Shown here: positions 1-11,991 of the stretch, piece by piece | How the letters are laid out: each line of letters starts with the position of its first letter | Position numbering within the stretch: position 1 is the first letter of the stretch | Position numbers and translations under genes: made by a program | The notes under the pieces: model-generated | The model's input: only the letters and a program-made list of their open reading frames with translations | Databases searched by the model: none | What the model was told of the DNA's origin: nothing | NCBI RefSeq assembly: GCF_016545825.1 | Contig: NC_052617.1 | Span: forward strand, 692,001-756,000 | DNA length: 64,000 bases | Direction of reading: 5' to 3' | Source: Eucalyptus grandis | Lineage: Eukaryota; Streptophyta; Magnoliopsida; Myrtales; Myrtaceae

Positions 1-1340
1 GTCAAACCAAGTTTGGAACTGGTTGATCTTCCAATAGGACGCAAAGCTATTGGGAACAAGTGGGTTCTCAAAATACAGCGTAAAGTTGATGGCTCGATAT
101 AAAGGCATAAGGCTCGCCTTGTGGCGAAGGGGTATAAACAACATGAAGATATTGATTATGAAGATACATTTTCTCCTGTAGTGAGATTTACCTTGATTCG
201 CATAATTCTGGTAATAGTGTTTAGTATGGATCTTGAGTTACATCAAATGGATGTAAAGACTACTCTCCTCAATGGAGAATTAAAGGAAGGAACATATATG
301 GAACAACCTGCTGGTTTCATAGTGAAAGGCCAAGAAGAAAAGGTATGTCGACTTTTGAGGTCGATATATGGCCTTAAGCAGTCGTCAAGACAATGTTATA
401 TACGATTTCAATGCCATAATGGCATATGATTTTACAATGATAGATGAGGATCATTATGTATATATCAAAAGATCCAAGGATCAATTTGTGATTATATCAT
501 TATATGTTGATGATATACTAATTGCCAGAAGTAATATGGAGTTTGTTAATAATGTCAAGAGTTGGTTGTCTTCCAACTTTGAGATGAATGATATGGGATT
601 GTAAACCCATAGATACTCATATTACTAAAGGCGAGGGATTGAGCCACGGACTGTGTCAAAGGACTCCACAAGAGAAGGAACAAATGAAACATGTTCCTTA
701 TGCTAGTGATGTTGGAAGCTTTATGTACACTGTGATGTGTACAAGACCTGACATATGTTATGCAGTTGGAATGGTGAGTAGATACCAATCCAATCCAGGT
801 CAAGCACGTTGGAAAGCTGTTAAATGAATACTAAGGTATCTAAAGGGGACTGCTGATTATACGTTGAGTTATTATAGAAAGGATCTGCAACTCAAAGGCT
901 ATTTTGATGTTGATTGGAGAGGAGTCTCGATTTGTTTTCTTATCGAATAATGACACCATATGTTGGAGTAGTAAGAAACAAACGTGTATAGCCTTGTCCA
1001 CGATAGAAACTGAGTTCGTGGCATTATCAGCAGTAATAAAAGAAGATGTTTGACTTAAGAGATTTTTTGGATCATTTAGGTGTTATTGGAAGTGCTGCAG
1101 ATTAATTGTTGGTTAATAGTGATAGCCAAGTAGCAAAAGTGTACACCAAAGATCCAAAATATCATGGCAAGACCAAACCTATAGATACCAAGTATAATCT
1201 TGTCAAAGATATGATTGCACGAAAAGATGTGAACTTAGAGTACATACTACGCATAGAATGGTAGCAGATCCTATGGAAAAGCCAATACCTAGAGATGTGT
1301 TTTTGTGGCCATATGAAATCTCTAGGATTGTGTAGAGGCT
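1..1340 (+). mobile_element. Ty1/copia pol remnant (RT and RNase H), decayed
   Basis: Translated pieces match copia polymerase in order. The RT core has QMDVKTTLLNGELKEG (about 246-293) and GLKQ. The catalytic YVDD lies at 503-514, followed by NDMG. The RNase H linker (PYASDVGSFMY, TRPDICYAVG, near 697-760) and an RNase H tail (KYHGKTKPIDTKYN, near 1160-1200) follow. The reading frame changes several times and stops interrupt it. About 40 residues normally found between NDMG and KPIDT are missing at about 600, so there is an internal deletion. The window starts inside the element, so gag, protease and integrase are not visible. It is an inactive relic whose exact copia lineage was not resolved. 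Confidence 0.88.
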
Positions 1341-2849
1341 GATGTACTGAATATTGTAATTTCCCTAAATGTTCACATTTGATGAATTTGTGTTTTCATC
1401 ATTAATGCCTATGAATCTTTGTTTGATCTTTATGCATCTTAATGCTTAGTGTATTATTTTAAGTTGAGAAAGTATGTCGGACAGATATAAGATTAGCCCA
1501 CTCACACGGGTAATCGCCTCTATTTACTGTGTGATAAATAGAGATTGGACTGTTTTTAAGCTTATTATCTAGGTGATAATCGAGAGCTCAAGCTTAAAAT
1601 ACGTATGTCGTCTTAACTGGGTGTTAAGATGAGGACATAATACTTACTATGTCCGAAAATAAAATACCCCACATATTTTACTTTATCTGTCTATGATGCC
1701 AGATGTGAGTTCTAATGAATTTTGTGAATGAATAGATACGTGAACTCAATTAGACATTGGGTATGTCTGAACTATCATCTGTACGGTATTGAAAGGTATA
1801 GACATATGTTCCATGGGAAAGGAGTTAATACCGTAATACGTATTTCATACTACGTATGCATGAGCCGACCAATAAGAGTGGCAAAAAGTTTGATCTCAAC
1901 TTTTATGACGTGTGAGACTCTTGAGGAAAAGAGTTCCTCAATTTTTAGTCCCCTCATGACTCTTACTTATTCTCAAGATTTCTATTTAGTGTTTGCTATC
2001 TTAGGATGTTGCCAATGGTCATGAGTTGATTCGATCTAATGGGGCATTTCTAGAAAAGCAAGTTGAACTGAAATTAAGAGTTTGAAGGAAAGAGGAAGAT
2101 CGAATTTGGAGAATCACATTGTAGTTTTTGTATTCACCGGTTAACCAATTATGACTGTCTTTGTGATAATCATAATTGTGAATATAATATATATATATCA
2201 TTGTTTAAAAGAGATCAAGAGAGATATAAATATGATCAATCGATCTAGGGTGCTGCATACTAAATCTACTTGGAGTGTGATGCCATTATGAGCTGCTATA
2301 TATTCCTAACAGATGTATGGCAACGAGCTCTCAAAGTATGCTGGTCGCACGGATTATTCACCGGTATGAATGTTGAAGAGAGGTAAAGAGAATTCTATTC
2401 AGCCCACCATGTGCGAGTGGGAGATGATGGTTTTATATGAGATGGGCTTAAGGCTCGTCCGCCCATGTTGGGCCTAAAAGCCTGACCCATGGAATTAGGG
2501 CCCGTGGATGGAGGGTAGTATAAAAGGAGAAAGAGAGAGAGAGAGGAAGACACCCGTTGGAATACCGCACGTATGTTCCTCTCCCTCTCTCCCTCCAAAA
2601 AGAACAGTAAGCAAAAAGTGGCGACGCCGTCTTCCCTTCAAGCGAATTGTTGTCATCGGATCGAACATGGCCTATTTCTCTTCCTCACTTCAGCATTGGT
2701 GTCTAATCTGTGGCTAACAAGGTATGCTCGAATCCGTGGTGTGCTTTACGATCGGTGAAACGTGTTTTTCCCGGGCTTCGTCTTCCGCATTGATTTAGGA
2801 GTTCGATTTAGTGTCGAATCCGCTTTTCGGGGATCCGTTATTCCCAACA
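1341..2849 (+). repeat. Probable LTR and 3' remnant of the copia relic
   Basis: Between the RNase H end and the first patatin exon lies non-coding DNA that ends in CCCAACA at 2849, a typical copia LTR terminus. It contains a TATA box at 2519 followed by a GA-rich leader. A matching TGTTGAAGAG at 2371 could be the LTR start, giving about 479 bp. Alternatively the LTR could start near 1341 and be 1.5 kb long. No clear polypurine tract or target duplication settles this. The right edge abuts the tail of patatin P1 intron 2. Confidence 0.42.
2519..2527 (+). promoter_or_regulatory. TATA box of the probable copia LTR
   Basis: TATAAAAGG is followed by a GA-rich leader (aaagagagagag). This is the expected position of an LTR promoter, about 150 bp after the candidate TGTTG start and 330 bp before CCCAACA. 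Its activity is unknown. It reads toward the truncated patatin P1. Confidence 0.5.
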
Positions 2850-2986
2850 GATTCTCTGGGCTTCAGTAACTTGGCTTAGTTTATCAATACCCAGTTCTTG
2901 TTAACTTACGTTAAGCTAAAGCACCAATATTTCTGTTCATACTTCTTTTTTGACGGTGCAAGTATTGATGAAGCAAATTTGACCAG

Positions 2987-3171
2987 GGGATTGTGGGGGA
3001 GAGTAAGAAACTTGGTGAAGTCATTGACAGGTCCCAAGTATGATGGGAAATATCTTCATGGGCTAATAAGGGAGAAACTTGGAGAGGCTCGTTTGCATGA
3101 TACATTGACCCATGTCATCATTCCAACCTTCGACGTCGAGCGTCTTCAGCCCACCATTTTCTCCTCCTATG

Positions 3172-3223
<52 letters not shown>

Positions 3224-4932
3224 TTAGGTATACTTTGTCTATGAAATTGCGTTTAAAAAAGTTAAGCTTTTGATCATCAAGACCACTCCTTGTTCAGGCA
3301 AACATAAGTTGAAATAATGACGAGTCGAGGCTACACCAGTAGTTGAATACTCTATAGTCAGGCATGCTTAATGATAGATGATGCTGCAGAGGGATTGAGC
3401 TATATGTGAGACCATCTTGGCCCAAAAATTTGGTTGCCATGGAATGATATTAAGTAAGCCATGCTGAGAGTTTGACAAAATGGCAAATATGCATTTGTAT
3501 TCAACGAAAGTCCCCCATATATACATTAGAATGTTTACAAAGAGAAGGTCCAATTCAAATTGATTGACAGAATTTAAAGTATAAGAGCATTAGATTCTCT
3601 GGGTATTTGAGCATGTCTTGCTACTTAAGGACATGTGCGGAGGTCTAAGAAAACTATCAATCTCGTCCTTCAGGTTGTAAGATCTCCATATCTGGATGCT
3701 CGACTCTCGGATATCTGCATTGGGACATCCGCCGCCCCGACTTATCTACCAGCTCACAATTTCAAGAATCAGGACGTTCAAGGATGCACTCGCGAACTCC
3801 ATCTTATAGATGGTGGTGTCGCTGCAAACAATCCTGTACTTAATCATCACTATTTTCATAGTGGGACACCTTGATCTCGGTATATGATCAATACATCACT
3901 TAATTCTTACCATTTGATACTTCCATACTAGGCATTGGTGGCTATAGCCCAGGTGTTTAAGGAGACAGCCAACGCCAGTCCCGATTTCTTCCCGTTTGCA
4001 GAGATGAACTATGGACGATTTCTCGTGATCTCAATCGGGACGGGTTCCCCAAAGATAGAGCGAAAGTACAATGCCAAAATGGCCGCGAAATGGGGAACCG
4101 TGGACTGGCTTCTTCATGGCGGTTCAGTTCCCTCGGTGGATGTGTTCACTACGGCAAGTGCAGATATGGTGGACTTGCATATTTCTGCAACTTTTCAAGC
4201 ACTCCATTTTGAAGACAACTACCTCAGAATCCAAGTAAGCTCGGTCAATTAAAATTGAGCTACTATCGCTTATTACGTGATCTCAGAACTAAGTACACCT
4301 CACACGCTCACTCGAGAAAATGTGGTAATTCTCACACGTGTGTACTGAAACGTCTCGAGATTACCTACACTTTGTGCTTGATAGAAGATACTAATTCAAT
4401 CTAAGAAAGAACCATCAATTTGTCAGGTATCAACCTATATGACGCATGAGAAGGGTATGCATGAACAATACGTCCAAGTAGAAAAAGTGCGCATACAAAA
4501 TACACCAATTAATTTGATATTAATCGAGTTACTATAAGATAAGTATCCGAAAAATGCGCTAACTTTTTTTCTCGTTTTCTTTTTGCAAATGCAGGATGAT
4601 ACATTAACCGGGAAAGATTCATTTGCCGACATCGCTACGAAGGAGAACTTGGAGAATCTTGTGTGGATTGATGAAGAAGCCCGTCTCAAGGGTAAACCTT
4701 GAAACGGGGTTATCCGAACCGATCACCGAAGGAACCACCAATGCTGACGCTCTAAAGAGGTGCTCGAACACGTCCATTCATGACAATCAATGAATTAAAT
4801 TATGATCAATGTTGCATCTACGAGTACGTAAACTTAACTCTATATCTCTGACGCAGGTTTGCTAAAAAACTCTCTGAGGAAAGAAGATTTCGAGAGTCTC
4901 GATCTCCCAACACCAATAAAAGCTCACACTAA
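2987..4932 (+). pseudogene. Patatin-like lipid acyl hydrolase pseudogene P1 (exons 3-7)
   Basis: Exons by comparison with the intact P3: exon 3 2987-3173 (187 bp, same length as P3), exon 4 3674-3835 (162 bp, same), exon 5 3932-4234, exon 6 4595-4759, exon 7 4857-4932. Conserved blocks are [13 protein letters not shown] and [19 protein letters not shown] in exon 3, [10 protein letters not shown] and [10 protein letters not shown] in exon 4 (catalytic Asp motif), and FLVISIGTG and DMVDLHISATFQALH in exon 5. Exons 1 and 2, with the oxyanion loop and the GTSTGG nucleophile, are absent; the sequence upstream of intron 2 is an LTR. Exon 6 lacks 11 bp after the codon at about 4670, giving an in-frame TGA at 4699-4701. 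The downstream frame still reads [12 protein letters not shown] and exon 7 ends in TAA at 4930. No active enzyme can be made. The splice borders still look usable. Confidence 0.9.
3175..3218. repeat. (TC)22 microsatellite at the P1 exon 3 donor
   Basis: Forty-four bases of pure TC begin directly after the exon 3 donor GAG|GT, so the 5' splice site reads GTCTCT and lacks the usual purine-rich +3 to +5 bases. It probably expanded after the gene lost function. Confidence 0.9.
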
Positions 4933-5265
4933 TGAAGACTTCCCTTCAATGTCATTTCCTTAATTCTTCTATTCATTTATATAATTGGTGATTGTCTGCA
5001 AAATATTCAGTTGCCTTGCCTATGTAGTACGGATCATTAAACAAAATAAATGGGTTTCTATGTGTCTTTACCGAGTACTTTGCGACATCGTATCAGCATT
5101 GGATGCAAAAGTTCTGTTTTAGATGATTGTTGTGCCGCTACATGAAAAGACAGAGTAAACATACGAGAGACATGAATTTCTCCATGCTAATAAGTCTCAA
5201 TAATTGCTGATAAGTGTTAAAAATTGAAATAAAACTGATTGGCAATTTTTTTTTTCCAGATAACT
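4933..5265 (+). other. 3' flank of P1
   Basis: AT-rich DNA following the P1 stop codon, presumably old 3' UTR and downstream sequence, with a run of T at 5248-5256. No ORF or RNA gene was seen. It ends at the left edge of the next LTR insertion. Confidence 0.5.
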
Positions 5266-5699
5266 TGTTGGTATCCTACCAAAACTCTCGAGAAATTACC
5301 AACTTTTTTTCCTATAATTTGCTTAGCAAAGTTTTTTACTAACGGTTGACGCCTAAATTATTTGTTTTTAATTAGGTTATTTTATTTTATTTAAAAAAAG
5401 ATTTTATTTTATTTTATTTTGTCTGTTTCAGAAAAAACGAAAAAACAGAAAAAAGTGGAAAAGTCCTCGCATGGGCCCGTAAGGCCCATTTCCGCCTCGG
5501 CCCGGCCTCACCAGGTCATCTCCTTCCTCGCGCCTCTGCAGCGCACGCGTAGGGGGCGCGATGAAGGGGAAGGGAGTGGACAAATAGCGATGGCGCACGT
5601 GAAGCAGGGGGGTGGTTGGTGTTGGATGGGACGTCGGTTCGGCCGGCGAGGGTTGTGGCAGCCGCTGGTTGAGCTCTGTTGTCCAGTTGCCCCTCGGCC

Positions 5700-5707
5700 T
5701 ATAAATA
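5700..5707 (+). promoter_or_regulatory. TATA box inside the solo LTR
   Basis: TATAAATA lies in a GC-rich setting (ggcctataaataggccc). It is followed by a GA-rich leader and the (AG)n run at 5874-5900, the usual layout of an LTR promoter and R/U5 region. Confidence 0.55.
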
Positions 5708-5873
5708 GGCCCTCATTTCCGTAGTCGGACACAGGCAGAGGGAGGCACGAACAGAGAGAGAGCCGGCGAAGGGTTGAGGACTGCAGATCCTCGAAACCTC
5801 CCAACTGAGAGACTTCAGAAAGGGGGGCCAAGGACAAGTAGGCCGAGATCTAGGTCTCGCCGGAGGGAGGAGT

Positions 5874-5900
<27 letters not shown>
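5874..5900. repeat. (AG)n microsatellite
   Basis: Twenty-seven bases of alternating A and G in the leader of the solo LTR. Confidence 0.9.
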
Positions 5901-5905
<5 letters not shown>

Positions 5906-7173
5906 TAGAAGTAGAGATTCGCGGGGGTCTCGCTGTCATCGCCGTCCTCATCGCGCCATTGTCACGAGCAGGTATCGCGCCGTCACCGTCGCCGTCGCAC
6001 CTCCCTCTCCTCGGTCCAGTCATCGCCGCCGTCGCCGCCGTCATCGCTGTTGTCGCCGCTGCACCTCCTCGGCGCCTCGATTTGGAAACCCTAGGGTTCC
6101 CGATTTTCCGGGTCATGATCTCGGGTTGTCGGGTCGGACCCGGATCGGGAACCGGGTAGGGATTCCGTAAATCCCGAGGGCGGCGGAGGTCGGGTTGCGA
6201 GTCGGGTCGGATCCGGGTAGGATTTTCGCAGGGGAGCTGGGTCGTGAGTCGGGCCGTGGGGCCGGGTTGTCGGGTCGGGCTGGGTGTCCCTAAACACCCG
6301 GCCACGACGCCTTTTCATTTAAAGTAAAAAATAAAAAGAAAAAAGATCTGAGTCGGGCCCGTCCGCGTGCGGCTCGCCGGCTTGGTCGAGACCCAACTCG
6401 CGGTTCCGACCCGGTTCAGTTTTTATAATATTTTTAAATAAATAATAAATAATAAATAATTTATTTCAAAAAAATAAAAAATAATTTATTTTAGAAAAAT
6501 ATTATAAAACGTTTTAATTTCCGAAAATTGAAAAATATTTAAAAATGTTGAAAAATGTTTTATTTTCTAAAAAATCGAGAAAAATAAAAAATAATTTATT
6601 TTCCAAAAATATTTTGAAAAATATTAAAAATATTTTATTTTCCGAAAAATCAAAAAAATAAAAAATATTCCATATTGTCCAAAAATGCCAAAAACCCAAA
6701 AAAAAAGCCAAAAATTCATGAAAAAGCCAAAAAAATTCAGAAAAAAAAAGCCAAAAGACTTGTATTTTTCCAAAAATACCAAAAAATCCCTTTTATGTCC
6801 AAAAATTAGAAAAAGACTCAAAAATGTTTTTCCTCCCAAAATGCATGGAAAATCCCTCGAACATCCAAAAAACCTCAAGGTTTAAACAAGATTAGGTACC
6901 GAAAGGGCATTAGTGATTAACTAGTGTAATCAAGTCCCCGATCCTAATTTTTCTGGTTGCGCAGGAGTGAGTATTTCTCCCGATACTTCACTTGGGTTTC
7001 TAATCAACCCACCCCAAATCGATTAGTGGCGACTCGATTTTAAAAATTGATTTACAGGTTAAAAACTTGAACCATTAAGTCATGAATTGGTGGACTTGGG
7101 AGAGTCTAGGCTTAATAATTTCAGTCAAGCCATTAGCCTCCTTAGGCGCTCGTACCCGATCGCGACACTAACT

Positions 7174-9751
7174 TACGAATTTTTATTTGGAACTAATCAA
7201 AGCTTCAAATTACTAACTCTTATATCAATTATCAACCAATAGAGTGATTTACATCGTGACCTTCCCAAAGGTGAACCACCTAGGAAAAGCTAATGAATTA
7301 CTAAGATGATGCTTGGCTTGGACTCTCTTAACCCCTATCAATTGCAACTTGGTACTTGATTCAACATGCAATTTATTTTACCTTTTAGAGCCATCACTAA
7401 TCTATCATAGGTCGATTAGAAAACCAAGTAAAAAAAGTGAGAGTACATTTTACTTCCGCAAACTAGATATTAATAAATACAAGAACTTTGTTTTTTGGTC
7501 AAAATAACTACGAAAATTTGATTACACTAGATTAATCTAATGTCATTTCACAATTTTTTTTTCTTTATTTCAAAACTGTTTTGCAAGTAGTCCTTGCCAA
7601 TTTTAATCTCAATCCTCTAACATACAACGAATGATCTCTTGAGTATGCAATCAACAATGAAAAATTTAATAATCAAAATAGAAAATAAATTAGTGGAAAG
7701 ATTAAAAAATCTAAAATGCATGAGAAAACAGAGATGGATCCTTTATTCATCATCTATCGGATAGCTATCGACACTTAAATTTCTACCCAAATATCATTTC
7801 TGAAAAATGGGAAATTGTTCTTCCACAAAATTTTTTTGGGTCAAATTATTGCATATAGATTACCTAAGCATTTAGTATAGTTTTTAAATGAATTTATTTT
7901 TCTTTTTTTTTTAAAAAGGGAAAAGAAAAGAAGAAGAGAAAGTTGGAGTTGAGGATCTATGTGTGACTAACCAAGCCTTGAGGGATCAAATTGCAATTGA
8001 AACAATAAATGAGGGGCCAAAATGCAAATTTCAAAAGCTGAGGGACCAATTTGTAAATTTTACAAAATTCATCCCAAACCCTTAAATCATCATTTTTATC
8101 ATTTTCCTCCTAATTAATCTTGAAATTGAACTTGGTCTAGGTCAAATTGATCAAATTGGGTCAAAAGGAACAAATTGCATTAAATTAGACATTCTTTAGC
8201 AAGACGGTGGACACCTTTGAGGGACGTTTCACAAAATTGGGAAAAAAGAATGGTAAAGTATGGTCGGGGGCTCAAAGAACACTATCTTGCTAATTAACAA
8301 AAAATGGCAGCCAAATTGATGGGTTAAGGCACTCAAACTAGCTGCAAAAACCAGTCCATAATTCAGTTTCAATTCAGAGTTGCTGAGTGAGCCACATTAC
8401 AACCCCACCATATCCAACTCAATTGTCTAATCATCCCGATCTTTGTTTGAGACCATCATTAGGAGTGCAGATGGACAAAAATTGGGCCAAGGATAAACTG
8501 TTAGAGGCACATGAAAATCTCATCCAAATTTGCTCACTCAACAGTTGCAAAAGTTTCAAAATTTGATTGAAGTCAGAGAGTTAGTGAAGGAGCTTAGTTG
8601 AAAAGCTTGGTAGGTGGGCAAGGACCAATCAAAAGATCATTTAATCTAGTAGATAAGATCTCTTAATGAGACTCTTTTTGGATATAAAATTTTGGAGAGA
8701 AGAGACAAAGATAGAGCTCACGGTCGTTCTAAAAAACATACCTCTGCAAGCTTGACCCTTGGAGAGAAAAATGAAATTTTCACAAATTTTCATTCAAAAT
8801 GAGTCAAAACCTTCAACTAAAGAATGAAATTTCAGTCAAAGATCTTTCCAATCATTGGTCACACATTTCAAATGGAGATAAAAAAAAAGGCCTCCTATAG
8901 TCACCTAAAAAAAAATGAAATACCCTCTTGGCGAGCAAGGGAAGTCTAAATTTTTTTTCCTAGTGCTGAGCCCAATCGGTTACGAGTGAGGAAAAGTAAG
9001 CGTTTTTTTAGAAAAAGGAGGGACATATGAGGAAAGCCATGATTGTAACATAAACTATGATATATATAGTTGGGTATTTTGTCAAATTGGTTGATGGAAG
9101 AGCTCCTGGAGTCTAGTTTTGGAGACCAACAAAAGCCTTCATAGTCGGTTCTTTCTTTGCAAATCTCATTTTTCGGTTTGAAGGAGCCAAATTCTAGACA
9201 CCTTTAGAAGATAATTTCTTGGTTTCCTCGGCTAATAGCCACATGAAAAAAAAAATTAGGAAGAAAGGTGAGGATCCTAGATATATTTTTGTTAACGTCC
9301 AAACATGCGTAGATCATCAAAAATTAAGAGGAAAACCGACTTAGAAATCTGATTTTTGGGGCTGGAATTTTTCTCTAATGTTAAACCTTCTTCAAGAGCC
9401 TTGCATTTTTTACTTGCTATTCCCCTTCGCATGTGTGTTTTTTTTTCATGTGCTTGATGAATATTATATGAAATAACAAATGATGCTGAGATTAGCTTGG
9501 TTTGGTATTTAAATCCCTATGTGAACCGTGAGGTCATTTAGAATTTGAGCCAAAAACCAAGCTAAGGGCCATGTGTGTATGCTTCTTGAAGAGGTTGTTT
9601 CGATGTTCCTAGTTGATAATTTTCCAATATTTGTGTTGCATTTAAAAGTAAATGTTACCCAATTTCATTTTGATCAAATCCGTAGATCTCGCATGTGATA
9701 AGTGTTGGGGCTTGAATCTAGACATTCAACTTATTTGCTTGACATGGGTTC
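7174..9751. other. Gene-free interval, unidentified
   Basis: About 2.6 kb of AT-rich DNA with no ORF of recognisable family and no tRNA. Phrases such as agggatcaaattgcaattgaa (near 7980-8000) and gagggaccaatttg (near 8040) are common in old plant repeats, so this is probably a decayed retroelement that could not be assigned. It ends at the left LTR of the copia element. Confidence 0.4.
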
Positions 9752-10654
9752 TGTAAATGCTAGTACGAGCACCTAGAAGGGATGAATAGGTGCAAAAATA
9801 AATTTTTGAGAGATATAGAGTAAAACTTTACTTTTAACCTGAGTCTATTTGACAGAAGACTTTAAAAAGAAAAGAGACTCTAATAATTAAATAAGAACAC
9901 AAGGTTTATAGTGATTCGGCTTATTCCAAGCCTACGTCTACTCTCTCGCACTAACAGCCCATCGGCTGGATTTCATTATGAATCAAAAGAGTCGTTACAA
10001 TGTCACGTCCTTGATTCCACAGTATAGAGACTTTGTTACACTTCCTTAAGGTCTCACAAATGTATAAACTCTCTTTTGAGTACAAGTTTACGCTCAACAA
10101 TTGAATTGGCAAAGAACGAGGAGCTTTAGACTTTGAAATTTATCTATCGTGCACACACTCGAATAACTAGAGCGTCTTCCTTATATACTCCTCCATGCCT
10201 TCATAACCGTTGGCACTTTCAAAAGGAGTTCTTACAATCTACCCGTTGGACATAATCAATTAGGGAGATCTCGACTTATTTAAGGAATATGACGATAGCC
10301 CACCAATCCTGCTCGCCCATACAATCAGGATCTAGGTTTCTATAAGTAGAACCTTCCAAGTATGTTTCGCCATTCAACAGATCCAAATTATCCGAATTAA
10401 ATTCAAGAATAATAGATTCCGAGATGTTATCTCTAGTTGTGAGATCTTCTTTAGTCGAATGAATCAAATCCTTAAAGAAATACTTGAATCTAGATAAGAC
10501 TTCTTCGACGGTCTAGAAACTGTCAATGAGGGCAAACTTTGGGTCTTGAGTCTGGCGGTCTTCAAACTTTGACGAAAGAGTTTGCAAGTCTTCAGACTAG
10601 ACTGATGGAAACGTTTTGTCAGTTTCAAAACAAATACGAAAGTTTTCTCCAACA
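9752..10654 (-). repeat. 3' LTR of the SIRE-type copia element
   Basis: On the minus strand it runs from TGTTGGAGAAAAC to CTAGCATTTACA, with TG..CA ends. It is 903 bp, against 952 bp for the 5' LTR; much of the difference is a gap of about 35 bp near 9895, where the other LTR has extra sequence at about 20807-20841. A TATATAA box on the minus strand lies at about 10181-10187. Confidence 0.88.
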
Positions 10655-10669
10655 ATCTCCCACTTTTTG
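10655..10669 (-). promoter_or_regulatory. Polypurine tract of the copia element
   Basis: On the minus strand AAAAAGTGGGAGAT sits immediately upstream of the 3' LTR start TGTTGG. This is the usual place and composition of the plus-strand primer. The same sequence, slightly changed, follows the other LTR at 21614. Confidence 0.75.
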
Positions 10670-11015
10670 ATGGTGACAAAACTTTCTTGCAGATTTGGAT
10701 ATTTTTGACCTGCAAGATAATACTCAAGCAAACAAGAATATTTCACAAAAGATAAAAGGATTAGTAAAGATAGTATTAAATCTACATCCACAGGAGATAA
10801 GTTAGTCCTGTAAAAACAACTATCTTTGCCATAAATTCCAACAACGCTTAAGATACGACAAGCATTAAACGATCAAACAATCCAAATCCAAACCAGCCAT
10901 AACCAAACAACCAAACAAAAGTAAAGTCAATCAAAAGTCAAATCAAACAAGAGTCAAATCTCAAATCTGCACTCCATCTCCCCTTTTTTGTCAGCATTAA
11001 AAATGTAGAGATGAA

Positions 11016-11971
11016 GGGCCTGTTTGGCAATGTGCAAAACAGTGTCTGATTCTGAATTTTTCTTCCCAGAATCAGTTTGGGACGAGAATCGCGTTTGGTA
11101 AAATTTTTGTTCCCCGGAACAAATTTGTTCCCGGGAATAGATTGCGAAGAGAATTGAGAGAAAAAGAAATGTGATTCTCCGCCCGAGAATCAAAAAAAGA
11201 ATCAAAACAGTAAAAGTCTTCTTCTTCCCTTCCGACATCCCGCGATTACTGTCCACCGCCACTTGTCACCCGCCCTTGCTGGTTGCCGGAGGCTCGCCAG
11301 GCCAGGGCGAGGTTCGGCAAGATTGCCAGAGGCAAGCCTAGCCACCGACGACGTTGGCCTCGCCCAGCCCCAGTGAGGTCGGCTTGACCATCGGCGGGGT
11401 TGGGCGAGCCTCGCCAGATCGAGCAAGGCCGAGCCTCGTCGATGGCCAGGCAAGCTTGCCCAGCCCCGCCGGTGGCTAGGCCGGCCTTGCCCAACCCCGG
11501 CGAGGCCGGCCTAGCCATCGGTGAGGCTTGGCCTCACTAGATTTGGGGAGGCCGAGAGCCTTGGCGGGGCTGGGCGAGCCTCGCCGAGGGCTAAGGATGC
11601 TTCGGTGAGCGTCGCCAGCCCTCGTCCGGCCGGTCGCCGGATCGGGACCGGCCAAATGAAGAAGAAGAAGAAGAATAGGAGAAAAGGGAAAAAAAAACAA
11701 GAAAAGAAAAAAAGGAAGAAAGGAAAAAGAAAAGGAAAAAGTAAAAAAAATATTTAAAAGTATTTAAAAATTATTTAAAAATTTAAAGAAATTAATTTGG
11801 AACAGAATCAATTAGCACGGTATCAAACACAATTCTATTCCAGAATAAAAAATTTTGGACTGTTACCAAACGTGTGTTTTTACTCAGAATCAGTTCTCGG
11901 GAACTGAATAAAAAATAATCATTTCTAGTCAGAATCAGCTCCCAAGAATAGAATTGTTACCAAACGCGCCC
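11016..11971. mobile_element. Non-autonomous TIR element with GC-rich core
   Basis: The left end GGGCCTGTTTGG and the right end read in reverse (GGGCGCGTTTGG) are terminal inverted repeats. Inside them, CAGAATCAG and AATTCTATTCC-like blocks repeat in inverted order. GAA flanks both ends (11013-11015 and 11972-11974), a possible 3-bp target duplication. The second copy of this region (21950-21975) lacks the element, which proves it is an insertion. The core (about 11240-11640) is GC-rich with GAGCCTCGCC-like phrases and a GAA microsatellite. No transposase is encoded. PIF/Harbinger-like is a guess. Confidence 0.75.
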
Positions 11972-11991
11972 GAAAAGAGAATGGAAGAAAA

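Larger units (their letters stand above)
5266..7168 (+). mobile_element. Solo LTR of a Ty3/gypsy-like element, with TAACT flanks
   Basis: A 1.9-kb unit is flanked by the direct repeat TAACT (5261-5265 and 7169-7173), as expected of a 5-bp target duplication. It has a GC-rich first half, a TATA box at 5700, a long GA run, then a segment of CGGGTCGG-type repeats, then an extremely A/T-rich block (about 6420-6880) built from degenerate TTCCAAAAAT-like units. The right end (CTTGGGTTTCTAATCAACCC, then GTGGCGACTC, then CCCGATCGCGACA) resembles the 3' end of Tat/Retand-type gypsy LTRs. No primer-binding site or polypurine tract flanks it, so it appears to be solo. The left boundary is supported only by the direct repeat. 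Confidence 0.55.

Noticed and set aside
5850..6318. ORFs of 151 and 75 codons, Pro/Arg/Thr-rich
   Set aside because: They lie in the repetitive CGGGTCGG part of the solo LTR, with no domain.
11202..11757. Overlapping ORFs in the GC-rich part of the TIR element
   Set aside because: The element is absent from the second copy of the host sequence and the ORFs have no family similarity.
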